A DNA stretch of 64,000 nt. It comes from Solibacillus isronensis. Lineage in GTDB: Bacteria; Bacillota; Bacilli; Bacillales_A; Planococcaceae. A program made the position numbers and the translations under genes. Location of the stretch: the NCBI RefSeq assembly GCF_023715405.1, contig NZ_JAMBOC010000001.1, positions 310,001 to 374,000 of the forward strand, written 5' to 3'. How positions within the stretch are numbered: position 1 is the first letter of the stretch; the number at the start of each line of letters is the position of its first letter. The notes under the pieces are model-generated. The model had not been told where the DNA came from. It searched no databases and saw nothing but the letters and a program-made list of their open reading frames with translations. Shown piece after piece: positions 38,214 to 47,159 of this stretch.

Positions 38214-38236
38214 ACCAGGTAAAGGGAGAATGACGA

Positions 38237-38869
38237 ATGGAATTATCAGACGCTTATATTGCTTCTTTCATTCCTGAACGTGATGAATTATTAATGGAAA
38301 TGGAACGCTTCGCAGAACAGAATCATGTCCCGATCATGCAGCTTGCCGGGATTGAGTCACTGAATCAAATTTTGCGAATTCAAAATCCGAAATCGATTTT
38401 AGAAATTGGGACGGCAATTGGTTATTCTGCTATACGAATGGCTCAAGCGCTGCCAGATTGTCATATTGTGACGATTGAACGCGATGTGTCGCGAGTTCAG
38501 TATGCCAAGGAATTCATTGCAAGGTCAGAGGTGGCAAACCGCATACAAGTAATAGAGGGCGATGCGTTAGAGGTAGACATGGAAACACTTCCTACTACTT
38601 TTGATGCTGTTTTTATTGATGCGGCAAAAGGGCAATACATGAAGTTTTTCGAAAAGTACGCAACACTCGTTCCATCGGGTGGCGTTTTATACATCGATAA
38701 TATGTATATGCACGGATTATCAGATTTAGATATAAAAGAAGTACCTAGAAGAAAAAGAACGATGATCCGCAATTTAAAAACATTTTCAGACTGGATCATG
38801 GCACATCCGGATTATTCTAGTGCCTTTTTCCCTGTCGGTGATGGTTTGTTAATTTGTTTGAAGAGGTGA
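38237..38869 (+). CDS. trmR: tRNA 5-hydroxyuridine methyltransferase TrmR
   Basis: TrmR (YrrM) uses SAM to turn 5-hydroxyuridine 34 into 5-methoxyuridine in tRNA. The 210-residue class I methyltransferase resembles catechol O-methyltransferases: ILEIGTAIGYSAIRMA (motif I, about 55-70), TIERD, VFIDAAKGQY (about 129-138) and YIDNMYMHG metal-binding segment. It sits in front of trhP1-trhP2, which make the substrate nucleoside, a functional operon known in B. subtilis. ATG 38237 follows AAAGGGAG. Confidence 0.93.
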   Translation: MELSDAYIASFIPERDELLMEMERFAEQNHVPIMQLAGIESLNQILRIQNPKSILEIGTAIGYSAIRMAQALPDCHIVTIERDVSRVQYAKEFIARSEVANRIQVIEGDALEVDMETLPTTFDAVFIDAAKGQYMKFFEKYATLVPSGGVLYIDNMYMHGLSDLDIKEVPRRKRTMIRNLKTFSDWIMAHPDYSSAFFPVGDGLLICLKR

Positions 38870-38874
38870 TTAGT

Positions 38875-39807
38875 GTGAAAAAACCAGAATTATTAGTAAC
38901 ACCACAATCCATTGAGCATATTACAGCACTACTTGAGGCAGGTGCTGATGCTTTTGTGATCGGTGAACAAAAATTTGGCTTACGTCTAGCTGGAGACTTT
39001 ACAGTAGCACAGGTGGAAGAAGCAACAAAACTGATTCACGCTGCAGGTAAAAAGGTTTATGTGGCGGTCAATGCATTATTCCACAACGATCGTTTAGATG
39101 CATTGGATGAATATTTAGTACAGATGCAGCGTATTGGGGTAGACGCATTATTATTCGGGGACCCAGCAGTAATTATCGCAGTGCGTGAAAACAATGTAAC
39201 CATTCCGTTGCATTGGAATCCGGAAACGACTGCAACGAACTTCTTCCAAGTGAACTATTGGGGTGAACGCGGAAGTAAGCGTGCTGTACTGGCACGTGAA
39301 CTTTCAGTCGATGAAGTGCTCGAAATTAAACAAAATACAAAGCATGAAATCGAAGTACAAGTACATGGTATGACTTGTATGTTCCAATCTAAGCGCGCAC
39401 TTTTAGGGAACTATTTCCTGTACCGTGACGAAGCGATGGAAATCGAAAATCGTAAAGAAAACAAAAATATGTTCCTTCACGATAAAGAGCGTAAAAATAA
39501 ATATCCGATCTATGAGGATATGAATGGCACACATATTTTCTCTCCGAATGACATGTGCATTATTGAAGAGTTAAATGAATTGTTTGAGGCGGGTATCGAT
39601 TCATTCAAAATTGATGGTGTCCTTCAAACGTTTGATTATACGGTGACAGTTACAGAACTTTACCGTCAAGCAATTGATACGTATTTGGATCAAGGCGAAG
39701 ATGCGTACGATGACATTAAATCCGAGCTATTTGAGCAAATCGAAGCAATTCAGCCAGCGTTACGTCCACTGGATACTGGCTTCATCTACAAGGAAACAGT
39801 CTACTAG
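38875..39807 (+). CDS. trhP1: tRNA hydroxylation protein P1 (peptidase U32 family)
   Basis: The 310-residue U32-family protein is the YrrN/TrhP1 partner in prephenate-dependent hydroxylation of tRNA uridine 34. It shows the U32 core GADAFVIGEQKFGLRLAGDF, VYVAVNALFHNDRLDALDEYL and VHGMTCMFQSKRALLGNYF, but lacks the cysteine cluster that TrhP2 has. That pattern fits a non-catalytic or accessory subunit. GTG 38875 follows GAAGAGGTG and lies 5 bases after the trmR stop. trhP2 follows after 19 bases. Confidence 0.9.
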   Translation: MKKPELLVTPQSIEHITALLEAGADAFVIGEQKFGLRLAGDFTVAQVEEATKLIHAAGKKVYVAVNALFHNDRLDALDEYLVQMQRIGVDALLFGDPAVIIAVRENNVTIPLHWNPETTATNFFQVNYWGERGSKRAVLARELSVDEVLEIKQNTKHEIEVQVHGMTCMFQSKRALLGNYFLYRDEAMEIENRKENKNMFLHDKERKNKYPIYEDMNGTHIFSPNDMCIIEELNELFEAGIDSFKIDGVLQTFDYTVTVTELYRQAIDTYLDQGEDAYDDIKSELFEQIEAIQPALRPLDTGFIYKETVY

Positions 39808-39826
39808 GAAGGAGAACGAACGCAGT

Positions 39827-41104
39827 ATGCTACAATTAATTCAAAATGAAAAGATCCGTGAAACTATTAACGGAAAAACAGTAATTACGAAAAAACCAGA
39901 GCTTCTAGCACCAGCAGGAAGCTTGGAAAAATTAAAAGTAGCCGTACACTACGGTGCTGATGCTGTATTTATCGGTGGTCAGGAATTTGGTTTACGTTCT
40001 AACGCAGGGAACTTCACTATTGAAGAAATGAAGGAAGGCGTTGAATTTGCCAAAAAATACGGAGCCGTTGTATATGTAACGACAAATATTTTTGCGCATA
40101 ACGAAAATATGGACGGTTTGGAAGAATACTTGCAGGCAATCGAGGGAGCAGGCGTAAAAGGGATTATCGTTGCAGACCCGTTAATTATTGAAACTTGTAA
40201 AAAGTGTGCCCCTTCTTTAGAAATCCATCTTTCTACACAACAGTCTTTATCCAACTGGAAAGCGGTAAAGTACTGGAAAGAAGAAGGTTTGGAACGTGTT
40301 GTTTTAGCACGTGAAGTCGGCGGGGAAGAAATGCGTAAAATGAAAGAAGAGGTAGACATTGAAATCGAAGCATTCGTGCACGGTGCAATGTGTATCGCTT
40401 ATTCCGGACGCTGTACACTTTCAAACCATATGACGGCCAGAGACTCAAACCGTGGCGGCTGCTGTCAGTCTTGCCGTTGGGATTATGATTTATATGAAAA
40501 TAACGACGGTAAAGAAACAGCATTGTTTAACGAAGGTGAAGCACCGTTTGCAATGAGCCCGAAAGACTTGAAATTGATCGAATCCATTCCTCACATGATT
40601 GAGTTAGGGATTGATTCATTAAAAGTGGAAGGCCGTATGAAGTCGATTCACTATATCGCAACGGTTATTTCCGTTTATCGTAAAGTAATTGATGCTTACT
40701 GTGCAGACCCGGAAAACTTTACATTCGAAAAAGAATGGCTGGAAGAACTGGCGCGCTGTGCAAACCGTGCGACTGCTTCGTCATTCTTTGAAGGTGAGCC
40801 AAGCTATAAACAACAAATGTTTGGTTTCCATTCACATAAAATGAAGTGGGATTTTGCTGGTTTTGTAATGGATTATGATGCCGAAACACAAATAGTTACA
40901 TTGGAACAACGCAACTATTTCAAGACAGGCGATACGGTTGAATTTTTCGGCCCTAATATGGATACATTCAAAATGACGGTTGGCCAGCTTTGGGATGAAA
41001 AAGGCAATGAACTAGATGTTGCCCGCCACCCACTACAAATCGTTAAATTTAAAGTTGATCGCTCATTATCACATTTTGATATGATGCGAAAGGAGAATAA
41101 TTAA
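39827..41104 (+). CDS. trhP2: tRNA hydroxylation protein P2 (peptidase U32 family)
   Basis: The 425-residue U32 protein corresponds to YrrO/TrhP2, which forms 5-hydroxyuridine at tRNA position 34. LLAPAGSLEKLKVAVHYGAD and VEGRMKSIHYIATV are family hallmarks. Cysteines in CIAYSGRC followed by GGCCQSC (about 190-215) form the iron-sulfur-type cluster site missing from TrhP1. Prephenate, the substrate of PheA encoded at 0.9 kb, is the oxygen-transfer cofactor precursor in B. subtilis work. ATG 39827 follows AAGGAG; a frame reaching 39674 overlaps trhP1 and is rejected. udk begins immediately after. Confidence 0.93.
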   Translation: MLQLIQNEKIRETINGKTVITKKPELLAPAGSLEKLKVAVHYGADAVFIGGQEFGLRSNAGNFTIEEMKEGVEFAKKYGAVVYVTTNIFAHNENMDGLEEYLQAIEGAGVKGIIVADPLIIETCKKCAPSLEIHLSTQQSLSNWKAVKYWKEEGLERVVLAREVGGEEMRKMKEEVDIEIEAFVHGAMCIAYSGRCTLSNHMTARDSNRGGCCQSCRWDYDLYENNDGKETALFNEGEAPFAMSPKDLKLIESIPHMIELGIDSLKVEGRMKSIHYIATVISVYRKVIDAYCADPENFTFEKEWLEELARCANRATASSFFEGEPSYKQQMFGFHSHKMKWDFAGFVMDYDAETQIVTLEQRNYFKTGDTVEFFGPNMDTFKMTVGQLWDEKGNELDVARHPLQIVKFKVDRSLSHFDMMRKENN

Positions 41105-41740
41105 ATGTCAAACCGTCCAGTTGTAATCGGAATTGCCGGTGGTTCATGCTCAGGTAAAACGAGCGTGACACGTTCTATATACGATGTTTTCCGTGAACAT
41201 TCAGTAGTTGTTATCGAACAGGATTATTATTATAAAGACCAAAGCCATATGACGTTTGAACAGCGTCTGGAAACAAACTATGATCATCCGCTTGCATTTG
41301 ACAATAATTTGCTGATCGAGCATATTCATCGTTTACTTGCCTATGAATCAGTGGAAAAACCGGTCTATGATTATGTACAGCATACGCGTTCAGATGAAGT
41401 CATTCATGTGGAACCTAAGGATGTAATCATTGTCGAAGGAATTTTAGTGCTGGAGGACGAGCGTCTGCGTGATTTAATGGATATTAAATTATTTGTGGAT
41501 ACAGACTCTGACTTACGTATTATCCGACGCATTCAACGTGATATTAAAGAGCGCGGTCGTACAGCTGATTCGGTAATCGATCAGTATTTAACAGCAGTGC
41601 GTCCAATGCACAATATGTTTATCGAACCGACTAAGCGATATGCAGATGTAATTATCCCTGAAGGCGGAGAAAATAACGTTGCAATTGACTTAATGGTAAC
41701 GAAAATAAAAACAATTCTTGAAACTGAATCAAACTTGTAA
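41105..41740 (+). CDS. udk: Uridine kinase
   Basis: Udk phosphorylates uridine and cytidine. The 211-residue P-loop kinase has [15 protein letters not shown] (Walker A, about 9-23), [11 protein letters not shown] (about 40-50), YDHPLAFD and the LID segment [13 protein letters not shown]. The ATG directly follows the trhP2 stop (AAAGGAG upstream), so it belongs to the trmR-trhP1-trhP2-udk operon. A large inverted repeat lies downstream. Confidence 0.96.
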   Translation: MSNRPVVIGIAGGSCSGKTSVTRSIYDVFREHSVVVIEQDYYYKDQSHMTFEQRLETNYDHPLAFDNNLLIEHIHRLLAYESVEKPVYDYVQHTRSDEVIHVEPKDVIIVEGILVLEDERLRDLMDIKLFVDTDSDLRIIRRIQRDIKERGRTADSVIDQYLTAVRPMHNMFIEPTKRYADVIIPEGGENNVAIDLMVTKIKTILETESNL

Positions 41741-41789
41741 TATGATGATGTAGTATTTACATTAATTACATTTTAAATCGATAGAACAA

Positions 41790-41900
41790 CATAAATAATT
41801 AATCATAAAATTCGGCTGCCCGTATTACGGTGTAAACTTCTTCTAAAAGAAGGGATTTACACATACCGTAAACTAGTAGTCGGGTTTTCTGTTATTTATG
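41790..41900 (+). other. Long nested inverted repeat between udk and greA
   Basis: Outer arms CATAAATAA (41790-41798) and TTATTTATG (41892-41900) pair perfectly. Inside them CCCG / CGGG (41819-41822, 41881-41884) enclose an 18-bp hairpin: TTACGG / CCGTAA, TGTAAA / TTTACA and CTTCTT / AAGAAG (41825-41871, one 4-base bulge). CGGG is followed by TTTT, so termination after udk is possible, but the element is far larger than the other terminators here. The 269-base gap holds no gene. Confidence 0.65.
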
Positions 41901-42009
41901 AACAAAATACGTGAAAATAACTTTTAAATTTATACGTATTTTTTAGAAGAATAGAAATAGAAAACGCTAAAAGTAAACGTTTTCAAGTTAATACTAAGGA
42001 GTGGGAATA

Positions 42010-42495
42010 ATGTCAAACGAAAAACAATATCCAATGACACTTGATGGAAAACAAAAATTAGAAGATGAATTAAACACATTAAAAACAGTAAAGCGTCCGG
42101 AAGTAGTAGAGCGCATTAAAGTAGCTCGCAGCTTCGGTGACCTTTCCGAGAACTCTGAATACGATTCAGCAAAAGAAGAGCAAGGATTTGTGGAAGGTCG
42201 TATTTCTTTGATTGAACAAATGCTGCGCAATGCTGTTATTATTACTGAGGACGAAACATCAAATACAATTTCTTTAGGTAAAACAGTTACATTTGATGAA
42301 CTGATCAACGGTAAACGTGCAAACTTTGAAGAATCATACACAATTGTTGGTTCAGCTGAAGCCGATCCGATGGAAGGTAAAATTTCGAATGACTCTCCGA
42401 TTGCTAAAGCTTTAATGGGCAAGCATGTGGACGATGTTGTAAAACTGACAACACCAGGCGGAGATATGGAAGTTATTATTTTAGAAGTAAAATAA
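42010..42495 (+). CDS. greA: Transcription elongation factor GreA
   Basis: GreA rescues backtracked RNA polymerase by stimulating transcript cleavage. The 161-residue protein has the coiled-coil domain (about 1-75) with the acidic tip [17 protein letters not shown] and a C-terminal FKBP-like domain with GSAEADP and [13 protein letters not shown] 42010 follows AAGGAGTGGG. It has its own terminator. The inverted pair GAAAACG / CGTTTTC just upstream (41959-41985) could be part of its control region. Confidence 0.97.
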   Translation: MSNEKQYPMTLDGKQKLEDELNTLKTVKRPEVVERIKVARSFGDLSENSEYDSAKEEQGFVEGRISLIEQMLRNAVIITEDETSNTISLGKTVTFDELINGKRANFEESYTIVGSAEADPMEGKISNDSPIAKALMGKHVDDVVKLTTPGGDMEVIILEVK

Positions 42496-42500
42496 TTATG

Positions 42501-42534
42501 AAGCAGTTAGCATCAAATTGCTAGCTGCTTTTGT
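42501..42534 (+). terminator. Rho-independent terminator after greA
   Basis: A 12-bp stem AAGCAGTTAGCA / TGCTAGCTGCTT (one G-T pair) with a short T-run. Confidence 0.85.
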
Positions 42535-42628
42535 TATGTTGATATATTTGGAAGAGTTTCCAATGTTCAATTTCCGTGCAACCTTTGCTGTTCTAATGCT
42601 AAAATAGGTGTGCATAGGAGGAATTGAA

Positions 42629-43309
42629 ATGGAACGAAAAAGACGATTTCAAACACGACAACAGTATGCTGAACAAAAAACAAAACAGACGAAATTTCAA
42701 AAAGCGGATAAAAGATTAAATTATTTAATCGCTATTGTCGCTGTGTTAATTGTGGCAACATTAATTTTTATCATTACACAAGAGCCGGAACCTAAAAACG
42801 AAGCAGAGCAAGATTCACCGGCAGAAGTAGCAACTGATGTCCCGGAAGATGACGCTGGACAAGAAACGGAAGATAATGAAACAGAAACAAAAGTACCGGA
42901 GGAAGAAGTAGATGAGGAAGATAACGCTACAGATGAAACTGAACAGCCAACATCTGAATCGGGTGACATGGTGAGTCCTTCCAACGATCCGTCAGTAAAA
43001 GAAGTCATTACAAATCCTAATTGGCCGGCCTATCCGACGGCACAAACAGGAGAACATGTGTCGACATATGAAAAAGGGCATATTGATTACGAAGAAAAAC
43101 TAAAAGCAATTTTCAGCGTCATTGATTTACAGCAGGAAAACAGTATTGTACTGCGTGTGAATAATAACGGTAGTACGGAAAGTGCAATTGCCGTTGTCAC
43201 ATCGATGGACAAAGAACAAAAATATCGTGTAAGTATAGAATGGGTTGACAATGAAGGCTGGAAACCGGTTCAAATAGAAGTTTTGACAACATTAGAAGGT
43301 TCACAATAA
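42629..43309 (+). CDS. YrrS-family (DUF1510) membrane-anchored protein
   Basis: The 226-residue protein has a basic cytoplasmic N-terminus (1-36), one membrane helix (about 37-57, LIAIVAVLIVATLIFII), a very acidic Glu/Asp/Thr linker (about 58-120) and a C-terminal extracytoplasmic DUF1510 domain (about 125-226, ITNPNWPAYPTAQTGEH). In B. subtilis yrrS follows pbpI; here no penicillin-binding protein gene is present between greA and yrrS. ATG 42629 follows AGGAGGAA. mtnN follows after 40 bases. Confidence 0.85.
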   Translation: MERKRRFQTRQQYAEQKTKQTKFQKADKRLNYLIAIVAVLIVATLIFIITQEPEPKNEAEQDSPAEVATDVPEDDAGQETEDNETETKVPEEEVDEEDNATDETEQPTSESGDMVSPSNDPSVKEVITNPNWPAYPTAQTGEHVSTYEKGHIDYEEKLKAIFSVIDLQQENSIVLRVNNNGSTESAIAVVTSMDKEQKYRVSIEWVDNEGWKPVQIEVLTTLEGSQ

Positions 43310-43349
43310 AGTAGAATAGTTAGCAAGTTTAATTGGAGGAATGAACTAA

Positions 43350-44042
43350 ATGACAATAGCAGTAATCGGTGCAATGGAGCAGGAAGTAGAATTATTACGC
43401 GGTGCTCTACAAAATACAAAAACAGAAACAATAGCAAACAGTGAATACACAACAGGTACATATGAAGGCAAAGAAATCGTACTGTTAAAAAGCGGTATCG
43501 GTAAAGTGAATGCGGCAATGTCTACGACGATCTTATTGGAAAAGTTTAATCCGAAAGTTGTCATTAATACAGGATCAGCAGGCGGTTTTGATGCAGCATT
43601 AAAGGTTGGGGATATCGTCATTTCGGATGAAGTACGTCATCATGATGTCGACGTTACAGCTTTTGGCTATGAGATCGGTCAAATGGCTGGGATGCCGGCA
43701 GCTTATAAATCAGATGAACAATTAATGGAAGTTGCGAAACAGGCAGTTAAAGAAGTGGGAGAGCATAATTACAGTGTAGGCCTTATTTGTTCAGGCGATG
43801 TATTTATGAGCAACCCTGAGCGTGTTGAGGCAGTGCGAAAAGATTTCCCTACAATGAAAGCCGTGGAAATGGAAGCGGCGGCTGTAGCGCAAGTATGCCA
43901 CCAATTCGATACACCATTTGTAGTCATTCGTGCATTATCAGACATTGCAGGACAAGAATCGAGCATGTCATTTGATGAGTTTTTACCTGTAGCAGCGAAA
44001 CACTCAACGGAAATCGTATTAAACGCAATTACAAAGTTATAA
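43350..44042 (+). CDS. mtnN: 5'-methylthioadenosine/S-adenosylhomocysteine nucleosidase
   Basis: MtnN hydrolyses MTA and SAH, clearing methylation by-products and feeding methionine salvage. The 230-residue protein has [11 protein letters not shown] (catalytic Glu about 12), NTGSAGGFD (about 75-83), [11 protein letters not shown] (about 172-182) and the catalytic Asp in IRALSDIAG (about 197). ATG 43350 follows TTGGAGGAA. A bidirectional terminator separates it from convergent sigK. Confidence 0.97.
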   Translation: MTIAVIGAMEQEVELLRGALQNTKTETIANSEYTTGTYEGKEIVLLKSGIGKVNAAMSTTILLEKFNPKVVINTGSAGGFDAALKVGDIVISDEVRHHDVDVTAFGYEIGQMAGMPAAYKSDEQLMEVAKQAVKEVGEHNYSVGLICSGDVFMSNPERVEAVRKDFPTMKAVEMEAAAVAQVCHQFDTPFVVIRALSDIAGQESSMSFDEFLPVAAKHSTEIVLNAITKL

Positions 44043-44056
44043 TATGGATCAGCGTA

Positions 44057-44094
44057 GAAATGCCCAATCGCATTAAAGGATTGGGCATTTTCTT
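44057..44094. terminator. Bidirectional terminator between mtnN and sigK
   Basis: A 13-bp stem GAAATGCCCAATC / GATTGGGCATTTT with A/T flanks. Confidence 0.85.
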
Positions 44095-44131
44095 TATTGT
44101 ATGTTGAAAATCTATCTGCCTTTCATATGGC

Positions 44132-44833
44132 TTATTCTTTCTCACCATGTTTAAACTGCTGGTAAAGCTTAATAAGTGCCCGTTTTTCAATGCGTGAAAC
44201 ATAGCTGCGTGAAATATTGAGCCTTTTGGCAATTTCTTTTTGGGTATGCGGGTCGAAGTTTTGGAGCCCATAACGGTAGGAAATAATTTCGAGCTCACGT
44301 GGATCTAATGTATCCAAATAGCGATACAGCTGGGCAAAATCCTCCTGTCGTTCAATTTTTTCAATTGTGGAAGGTTCGTCAAGCTGCAGTAAATCACGGA
44401 TTTGAAGAGACTGCCCATCTTTATCGACACCAATCGGCTCAAATAACGAGACATCTTTTTGCACTTTTTTTTGTGCGCGAAGATGCATCAGAATTTCATT
44501 TTCGATACATCGGGCGGCATATGTGGCGAGACGGGTCTTTTTTTCTGGTGTGAAACTGCTTACGGCTTTCATAAGACCAATCGTGCCAATTGAAATATAA
44601 TCATCAAGTAAATCGTGTGAAGGGTGGAATTTTTTTACAACGTGCGCAACAAGCCGCATATTTCGCTCGATTAATTCGACACGAGCGCTTTCATCCCCCT
44701 TTATAAAACGATTGATGACTTCTTCTTCTTCCTCGCGTGATAACGGTTTATAAAACGTCTGCCCTTTTAAATAGCCTAGTAATGCGGGAAGCTCAAGCCA
44801 AAGTTGAACCAATGCTGTCACAAAACCGCTCAA
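44132..44833 (-). CDS. sigK: Sporulation sigma factor SigK, intact gene
   Basis: Sigma-K is the late mother-cell sigma factor. The 233-residue protein has a hydrophobic pro-sequence (about 1-22, FVTALVQLWLELPALLGYL) normally removed by SpoIVFB, then region 2 (RNMRLVAHVVKKF, ISIGTIGLMKAV, LATYAARCIENEILMHLR) and region 4 (KEIAKRLNISRSYVSRIEKRA, about 200-220). The reading frame is continuous, with no skin-type insertion. TTG 44833 is preceded by GAAAGGATG. The pro-sequence identifies it as SigK rather than SigE by similarity; gene context (mtnN, pssA) does not decide it. Confidence 0.92.
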   Translation of the reverse strand: MSGFVTALVQLWLELPALLGYLKGQTFYKPLSREEEEEVINRFIKGDESARVELIERNMRLVAHVVKKFHPSHDLLDDYISIGTIGLMKAVSSFTPEKKTRLATYAARCIENEILMHLRAQKKVQKDVSLFEPIGVDKDGQSLQIRDLLQLDEPSTIEKIERQEDFAQLYRYLDTLDPRELEIISYRYGLQNFDPHTQKEIAKRLNISRSYVSRIEKRALIKLYQQFKHGEKE

Positions 44834-44889
44834 GCAATTAACATCCTTTCATCTTTTCGACAGTATATGATGAAATTTGCGCAGAAATG

Positions 44890-44930
44890 AAAAAAGTGTA
44901 AGAGCGATATTTCTGCTCTTACACTTTTTT
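44890..44930. terminator. Terminator downstream of pssA, upstream of sigK
   Basis: A 16-bp stem (44890-44905, 44915-44930; core AGTGTAAGAGC / GCTCTTACACT) with long A and T runs. It ends pssA on the minus strand. Confidence 0.9.
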
Positions 44931-45458
44931 TAATGTAAAGGTACTTACCATCAATAGTGCCAATACCGGGAAAAGAATTAAGTAAAACGTTTCGGATAAC
45001 ATATTTGTAAAGAAATAAGAAAAAGTTAGTAATGTACCAGCCGCTGTAATCGGCAGTCCTACAAAATAACCTGTTGAATCCATCACATTGAATCGAGCTA
45101 AACGCAACGCACCGGCAGCAATAAATAATACGGGCATCATCATACCTGTAAATCCTGCATTCATTAATGCCATTTCATACATTAATAGGGCAGGTGCTAC
45201 ACCGAAAGAAATAATATCCGCCATGGAATCAAGCTGTTTTCCCAATTCGGACTCCTGATTAAATTTACGGGCAACTTTACCGTCATAACGATCTAAAAAA
45301 GCAGCGATAAAAATTAATAGTACACTGTAGCTATGATACTCATTTAGTGTAGCCATAATTGCAGCCCCACCAAACGACATATTTGTAATTGTAATGATAT
45401 TAGCAGCGTTTGCTTTTATTTTTTTAAACGTTGAATCAACTTTTTGAAGTAGAAACAT
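44919..45458 (-). CDS. pssA: CDP-diacylglycerol-serine O-phosphatidyltransferase
   Basis: PssA makes phosphatidylserine from CDP-diacylglycerol and serine in the membrane. The 179-residue protein has the CDP-alcohol phosphatidyltransferase signature D-x2-D-G-x2-A-R-x8-G-x3-D-x3-D in LDRYDGKVARKF...GKQLDSMAD (about 55-80) and about six membrane helices. psd, which decarboxylates the product to phosphatidylethanolamine, is divergent 311 bases away. ATG 45458 has GGGAGTG 9 bases upstream. Confidence 0.94.
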   Translation of the reverse strand: MFLLQKVDSTFKKIKANAANIITITNMSFGGAAIMATLNEYHSYSVLLIFIAAFLDRYDGKVARKFNQESELGKQLDSMADIISFGVAPALLMYEMALMNAGFTGMMMPVLFIAAGALRLARFNVMDSTGYFVGLPITAAGTLLTFSYFFTNMLSETFYLILFPVLALLMVSTFTLKKV

Positions 45459-45615
45459 TGGAAAACACTCCCTTGCACATCGGCTATATTCTATTATACT
45501 TGTTCTATTAAAAAAAGGTAATAGTTAATTCATATTAAAACCTATCTTTGTTTGGCCAGTCATTATATAATTTACTTTTATCCCGCATTAATGAGTAGTA
45601 AAACTACCCGTAAAA

Positions 45616-45730
45616 GCCCGATTGGTTCGGGCCAACATGATGTTGATTACACAAGCGTTGTCACTGGACGTGACGGTTTTAGCTTGTGTTCCTTCTAATC
45701 AGTGGGGATGAGGAAAGCGCCCAACTGATT
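45616..45730 (+). other. Cluster of four hairpins in the psd upstream region
   Basis: Consecutive inverted repeats: GCCCG / CGGGC (45616-45632); CAACAT / ATGTTG (45633-45645); ACACAAGC / GCTTGTGT (45649-45689) enclosing GTCAC / GTGAC (45660-45674); AATCAGT / ACTGATT (45697-45730) extended by GGG / CCC. They fill the psd-proximal part of the 311-base pssA-psd gap and end 40 bases before the psd start. It looks like a structured 5' leader; I recognise no known riboswitch consensus. The pssA-proximal part of the gap is plain AT-rich DNA. Confidence 0.6.
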
Positions 45731-45769
45731 GAAGTCTCACTTTATTCAATACTTAACGGAGGACCTAGA

Positions 45770-46552
45770 ATGAAGGAAAAATTATACCGGAATATGATAG
45801 AACTATCAAATGGTAAAATCTCTTCGAAAATTTTACAACAAATTGCACAATCACGTTTAAGTAAAAATTTTATTCGTAGCTATAGTCAAATATACGGAAT
45901 TAACATACAAGAAGTTTCAAAATCTCCAAAAGAATTTACTAGCCTGCATGATTTTTTTGTTCGCCAGCTGAAAGAAGAAGTACGTCCGGTAGATGTTCGC
46001 AAAAATATATTTGCAAGTCCTGTTGACGCAAAAATAGAAGCATTCGGCAATATTGAGGATCAGGAAATGTTTACTGTGAAAAATAAGCCGTATTCTTTAA
46101 TTGATTTAATGGGAAATGAAATACAGGCAAAGAGGTATAATAATGGCAAGTATATTGTTTTTTACTTGAGTCCTGCAGATTATCACCGTATCCATAGTCC
46201 GATTGATGGTATTGTTAAGCGACAATACATACTTGGTCAAAAGTCTTATCCTGTAAACCAGATGGGCTTACAATATGGAAAAAAACCAATCAGTCATAAT
46301 TATCGTATGATAAGCGAAATTAACTATGAAAAACAACATTATACAGCATTCATTAAAGTAGGAGCGACATTTGTGAATTCAATTGAACTTACAAATACGT
46401 CTACACAGTGGAAAAAAGGACAAGAAGTCGGCTATTTTGCGTTTGGTTCAACCGTTGTGATGTTATTTGAACAAAATGCAATTGAATTTACCGAGAATGT
46501 TACAAATGGGGCGAAGATAAAAATGGGAGAAGCTTTTGCTACTATGGTATAA
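45770..46552 (+). CDS. psd: Phosphatidylserine decarboxylase proenzyme
   Basis: Psd forms phosphatidylethanolamine. The 260-residue proenzyme has SLHDFFVRQLKEEVRP (about 48-63), ASPVDAKIEAFG, YLSPADYHRIHSPIDG (about 129-144, catalytic His) and the self-cleavage site FGST (about 225-228), where the Ser becomes the pyruvoyl group; FGST replaces the more common LGST, as in other Bacillales. ATG 45770 follows ACGGAGG; a frame from 45686 lies in the structured leader and is rejected. yqeG follows after 34 bases. Confidence 0.95.
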   Translation: MKEKLYRNMIELSNGKISSKILQQIAQSRLSKNFIRSYSQIYGINIQEVSKSPKEFTSLHDFFVRQLKEEVRPVDVRKNIFASPVDAKIEAFGNIEDQEMFTVKNKPYSLIDLMGNEIQAKRYNNGKYIVFYLSPADYHRIHSPIDGIVKRQYILGQKSYPVNQMGLQYGKKPISHNYRMISEINYEKQHYTAFIKVGATFVNSIELTNTSTQWKKGQEVGYFAFGSTVVMLFEQNAIEFTENVTNGAKIKMGEAFATMV

Positions 46553-46586
46553 TGAATAAATAAATTTTGAGTTAGGGGTTACGGCT

Positions 46587-47102
46587 TTGTACAACTTTTT
46601 ATTACCAGATGAATTTATTCGCAGTGTATATGAAATTACACCGGAAAAATTAAAGGATTTAGGCATTAAAGGGATCATAACAGATTTAGATAATACGCTT
46701 GTTGAATGGGACCGTGCTGATGCAACGGAAGAGCTTGTACAATGGTTTGAAATGATGCGAGAAGCAGGCATAAAAATTATCATTGCCTCAAACAATCATG
46801 AAGCACGGGTGCGCCAGTTTGCAGAACCGCATGGCATACCGTTTATTTTCCGTGCCAAAAAACCATTAGGAGCAGCATACTATGCGGCCCTTGTTCAGCT
46901 GCGTCTACGTCGCCATGAAGTTGCGATGCTGGGAGATCAGCTATTAACAGATGTGATGGGCGCAAAACGTCAAAAACTTTATACGTTTTTAGTTCGTCCT
47001 GTTGCTGACTCTGATGGACTCGTCACAAAATTTAACCGCTTCGTCGAACGTCGTGTATACAACGATTTAAAGCGAAAAGGAAAGTATCCTTGGGAAGACT
47101 AA
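46587..47102 (+). CDS. yqeG: YqeG family HAD IIIA-type phosphatase
   Basis: The 171-residue protein has HAD motifs I (ITDLDNTLVEW, about 31-41), II (IIIASNN, about 64-70) and III/IV (KKPLGAAYY and MLGDQLLTDVMGAKR, about 111-125). Its bacterial substrate is not established. It heads the conserved yqeG-yqeH-aroE-yhbY-nadD-yqeK-rsfS-yqeM cluster. The start is TTG 46587 with AGGGG 12 bases upstream, giving the family start YNFLLPDEF. Confidence 0.92.
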   Translation: MYNFLLPDEFIRSVYEITPEKLKDLGIKGIITDLDNTLVEWDRADATEELVQWFEMMREAGIKIIIASNNHEARVRQFAEPHGIPFIFRAKKPLGAAYYAALVQLRLRRHEVAMLGDQLLTDVMGAKRQKLYTFLVRPVADSDGLVTKFNRFVERRVYNDLKRKGKYPWED

Positions 47103-47159
47103 AAAGCGACCCAAGTTTTTTTGCATGAAGGTGCAATAGTAGTTAGGAGGAAATATTGA

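Noticed and set aside
41955..41985. cre-like sequences upstream of greA (GAAAACGCTAAAA and AAACGTTTTCA)
   Set aside because: Each is only a partial match, and carbon control of greA is not expected; noted only as an inverted pair.
45686..45769. Longer psd start at 45686
   Set aside because: It lies in the structured leader; ATG 45770 has ACGGAGG and homology begins there.
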